A stretch of 64,000 nucleotides of DNA from contig CBHYLN010000003.1 of assembly GCA_966128725.1 (NCBI GenBank), positions 38,192 through 102,191 of the forward strand. The letters run 5' to 3'. This document shows, piece after piece, positions 61,196 through 64,000 of this stretch; position 1 is the stretch's first letter, and each line of letters begins with the position of its first letter. Position numbers and translations under genes: made by a program. The notes under the pieces are model-generated. The model did no database searches. It saw only the letters and a program-made list of their open reading frames with translations, and was not told the origin of the DNA. Source of the stretch: JAFDZV01 sp966128725. GTDB taxonomy: Bacteria; Bacteroidota; Ignavibacteria; OLB7.

Positions 61196-63724
61196 CTACG
61201 TACGTGGTCGCGCACGACGTGTGGGCTCGGCCTGCATCGGGTCGTCGGGCCAGTAGTGTTTCGGATACCGCCCCTTCAGATCCTTGCGCACATCGAAGTA
61301 CGTATTACGCCAGAAGCCCGCCAGGTCGCGCGTTACCTGCACGGGCCGCTGCGCCGGCGAAAGCAGCTGTATCGTGAGCGGCACACCGCCGCCAACGCAT
61401 GGCGTTTCGGCAAGCCCGAACATTTCCTGCAAGCGCACGGCAAGCATCGGTGATTCGGGATTGCTGTAGTCGATCGCGATGCGCGATCCGCTGGGCACGG
61501 TAATGTGGGTTGGGGCAAGGCGCTCCAGGGCGGTGCGTTGTTCCCACGCAAGGCTGGCAAGCAACACCGAAACCATGTCCAGCGAAGCAAGCTCCTCGCG
61601 CCGTCTGCGCCCCGCAAGGTGCGGCGCCAGCCAGCCTTCCAGGTTTTCCAGCAACGCGTCGTCCGACATGTCGGGCCACGAGGCGTCGCGCGCGCGCAGG
61701 AATGCCACACGCTCCTGCAACCGGCGGGCATCCCGGCCGAACCCCAGAAGTGCAAGGCCCTCGGACCGCACAGCCGCGATCAGCGCATCAACCATTGCCT
61801 CGTTGGGCACATCGCTGGCTACGGTTTCGCGCAGCACCAGCGCCCCAAGCATTTCAAGGCGCCGTGCGCGTACCGCGCCGGTATCGGCATCCCAGGCCAC
61901 CACCACGCGCTGCTCGATTTGCTCGCCAAGCAGTTCGCGGATGTCCTCGCGCCTGATCGGCGCAGCCAGGAAGATCTGGCTCTCGCGACGCTTGCCATCA
62001 AGCTCGGCCACCGCCAGATACCCCTCGGAGGCCATCGGCTGCGCCTGTGCAAGCATTGCCGCACCGCCGTTCCGCAGCACGAAACGTCCGCCACCGCCGG
62101 CACGCAGTTGTGCCACTCGATCCGGATACGCCATCGCGATCAGCAATCCACTGGCTTCCACGTCCAACGCTTGGTGCGCCACGCCCAGTTGCCGCCGCCA
62201 TTGCGCGGCCTGCGCTGCAACGCGTGCAACCGCCCCGCGATCAACCACCATCCCATGCGCCGCGATATCAACCGATGCGCCGCTTGCCGTTCGCCCGTTG
62301 GCATTTTCACGCGCGAACAATCCAACACGAAGTCGGATATCGGCATCGACTGGCGTGCCGCCGGCGCGAACGATATCACGTTCGCTTAACAGCGCGGCCA
62401 CAACACAGGCCGTGGCGCCAAGCCCCCTGTCGCGGGCCATCAGCACCATATGGGCAAGCCGTGGATGCAACGGCAGCGCAGCCATCGCGCGGCCGTGTTC
62501 GGTAATGGCACCGGCGCGATCCAACGCGCCAAGCTCGGCAAGCAGCTCACGGGCCTGGGCGTAGGCCGCGCGCGGTGGCACATCCAGCCACGCAAGCGCG
62601 GCGGGATCGGGCACGCCCCACTCGGCCAGTTCAAGCGCCAACGGGGCCAGATCAGCCGCGAGAATTTCGGGTGCGTTGAAGGCCAACAGCGTTGCATCGT
62701 CGGCACGGTTCCATAACCTGTAGGCGATGCCAGGCGCCTGGCGACCGGCGCGACCACGACGCTGATCGGCCGAGGCCGTCGTGACACGCACGGTTTGCAA
62801 ACGGGTCATTCCGGAGCGAGGCGAAAAAGCTGGAACCCGCATCACGCCGCTATCCACCACCACACGCACACCATCGATAGTCAGGCTGGTTTCGGCAATG
62901 GATGTCGCCAGCACCACCTTGCGCCGGCCCGGCACCGACGGGGCAACGGCGCGATCCTGCTCCTGCTGTGAAAGGGTCCCGTGCAACGGCAACACATCCA
63001 CGCCGGGCGGCAGGCTGGCATCGGCAAGCAGCGCCAGGGTTCGCCTGATCTCGGCCGCGCCCGGAAGGAATACCAGCAGATCGCCCTCGTCGGTTGCCAA
63101 CGAGCGAGCAACGGTTGCGGCCACGTTCTGCTCGATCCGGCGGGTGGCATCCGGCGTCACGTACCGCGTTTCCACCGGATGCATCCTCCCCTGGCTTACA
63201 ACCACCGGGGCATTGCCCAACAGGCGGGCAATGGGTTCGTGATCCAACGTGGCCGACATCACCATCAGGCGCAGATCGTCGCGAAGCGCGTTGCGTGCTT
63301 CCAGGGCCAAAGCCAGCCCGAGATCGGCATGCACACTGCGCTCGTGGAACTCGTCGAAGATGACAAGGCCGGCGCCGGCAAGCGAGGGATCGGACTGGAT
63401 CATCCGGGTCAACACCCCCTCGGTAACCACCTCAATGCGCGTTGCATTCGTAACGTTGGTGTCCATCCGCATTCGATATCCAACCGTACCCCCAACGCGC
63501 TCGCCCAACGTCGCCGCCATTCGCGCGGCCGCCGCACGCGCGGCCAGCCGCCGTGGCTCCAACATCAGGATGCGGCCCCCGGCAAGCCATGGTTCGTCGA
63601 GCAAGGCCAGGGGCACACGCGTGGTTTTGCCGGCGCCCGGCGGGGCCGCCAACACCACACGCCCCGCATGCCGCAGCGCGGCCCGCACGTCGGGAATTAC
63701 ATCATCGATGGGAAGTGCCGTCAT
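61196..63724 (-). CDS. hrpB: ATP-dependent helicase HrpB (DEAH/RHA family)
   Basis: 842 residues from MTALPIDDVIPDV, matching the usual start. Walker A APPGAGKTT (27-35), DEFHERS (124-130; the DEAH box is DEFH, as in HrpB), then motif III SATLDHEPIARLL, motif IV-V VLATSIAETSLTIDGVRVVV and VI QRRGRAGR. The C-terminal HrpB-specific extension shows RVAIDYSNPESP-like (IAIDYSNPESPMLAVRLQEM) and a basic tail. HrpB is a dispensable RNA-type helicase of unknown job in most bacteria. The frame extends 30 codons further up but that part has no family match. Confidence 0.92.
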   Translation of the reverse strand: MTALPIDDVIPDVRAALRHAGRVVLAAPPGAGKTTRVPLALLDEPWLAGGRILMLEPRRLAARAAAARMAATLGERVGGTVGYRMRMDTNVTNATRIEVVTEGVLTRMIQSDPSLAGAGLVIFDEFHERSVHADLGLALALEARNALRDDLRLMVMSATLDHEPIARLLGNAPVVVSQGRMHPVETRYVTPDATRRIEQNVAATVARSLATDEGDLLVFLPGAAEIRRTLALLADASLPPGVDVLPLHGTLSQQEQDRAVAPSVPGRRKVVLATSIAETSLTIDGVRVVVDSGVMRVPAFSPRSGMTRLQTVRVTTASADQRRGRAGRQAPGIAYRLWNRADDATLLAFNAPEILAADLAPLALELAEWGVPDPAALAWLDVPPRAAYAQARELLAELGALDRAGAITEHGRAMAALPLHPRLAHMVLMARDRGLGATACVVAALLSERDIVRAGGTPVDADIRLRVGLFARENANGRTASGASVDIAAHGMVVDRGAVARVAAQAAQWRRQLGVAHQALDVEASGLLIAMAYPDRVAQLRAGGGGRFVLRNGGAAMLAQAQPMASEGYLAVAELDGKRRESQIFLAAPIRREDIRELLGEQIEQRVVVAWDADTGAVRARRLEMLGALVLRETVASDVPNEAMVDALIAAVRSEGLALLGFGRDARRLQERVAFLRARDASWPDMSDDALLENLEGWLAPHLAGRRRREELASLDMVSVLLASLAWEQRTALERLAPTHITVPSGSRIAIDYSNPESPMLAVRLQEMFGLAETPCVGGGVPLTIQLLSPAQRPVQVTRDLAGFWRNTYFDVRKDLKGRYPKHYWPDDPMQAEPTRRARPRT

Positions 63725-64000
63725 CTGCTGTATCAAACGTCTGGAATGTTGCTCAGGGTTGCCAACGTGGGCGAGGTTGGCCTGGACGATCGAAACGGAA
63801 CACATGGCACGCATCGAAATCGTGCCGATGGATTTTTGATGAAGCTACGAAGAGCCGCACCAATCACGAGCCAGGCAGGATGGGGCGGTCTCCGATCAAT
63901 TACTCCGTCCGCCATGATCCGCATCATGGTTACGCGAGGCCGGGCTGGCTACGTTTACTTGTGAAGGCGGCCGTATGTGCCGAGCTGATGTGATGGTACA
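63725..64000. other. Window end, no supported gene
   Basis: About 275 bases beyond hrpB's start. It should hold the hrpB promoter. Frames here are short and unconvincing. No hairpin of note. Confidence 0.4.

Noticed and set aside
63733..63927. Short minus-strand frame at the window end
   Set aside because: 64 codons with no start context or domain; likely chance.

Overview
The window reads as a stretch of a GC-rich, Gram-negative chromosome from the Bacteroidota/Chlorobi side of the FCB superphylum, most like Ignavibacteria or Candidatus Kapabacteria. The reasons are several proteins with a Por/type IX secretion (T9SS) C-terminal sorting tail, a PorE-like OmpA lipoprotein, LVIVD and YVTN propeller proteins, many lipoproteins, split B12-dependent methionine synthase and GC-rich codon use. 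The taxonomic call is inference from gene content. I saw no rRNA, tRNA, CRISPR array, transposase or prophage.

Layout. 1-4,500: the 5' part of a secreted protein, a tiny membrane protein, the cobalamin half of methionine synthase carrying an inserted GNAT-like domain, a small membrane/coiled-coil protein and a broken redoxin. 4,889-16,000: an AddA-like helicase-nuclease, a class A penicillin-binding protein, dapD, a cyclase-family hydrolase, lexA and radA. 16,141-22,600: crtB (phytoene synthase), rodZ, an RsbU-type phosphatase, a CrtA-like monooxygenase, a phospholipase D-type lipoprotein. 22,849-26,484: a lytic transglycosylase and a SurA/PpiD-type foldase. 26,588-33,594: four minus-strand envelope genes (LVIVD-T9SS protein, haem/YVTN lipoprotein, double-OmpA outer-membrane protein, T9SS cargo). 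33,942-44,167: mixed housekeeping (exonuclease, methyltransferases, ARPP-1 protein, TerC, CTP synthase, exonuclease III, MgtC). 44,379-58,575: a long plus-strand envelope block: PorE-like lipoprotein, two further lipoproteins, two paralogous polytopic membrane proteins, T9SS cargo, ECF sigma factor, a membrane anti-sigma-like protein with a beta-barrel-like tail, a lipoprotein and two paralogous T9SS proteins. 58,700-63,724: a TPR/NHL membrane protein, a hypothetical and hrpB.

How it works together. Much of the window serves the cell envelope: peptidoglycan synthesis and turnover (PBP1A, DapD, lytic transglycosylase, RodZ), outer-membrane protein folding (SurA-like), T9SS function (PorE-like) and T9SS cargo (at least five proteins). 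The sigma/anti-sigma pair beside T9SS cargo suggests an envelope-responsive regulon. DNA repair genes (lexA, radA, addA-like, xth) are scattered rather than in one operon.

Most interesting points: the GNAT insertion in a half-length MetH; the anti-sigma-like protein whose C-terminus looks like an outer-membrane barrel; a 75-bp structured repeat present twice; an AddA-like enzyme with Fe-S cysteines and Gln in place of a catalytic acid; and a B12-riboswitch-like leader before terC.
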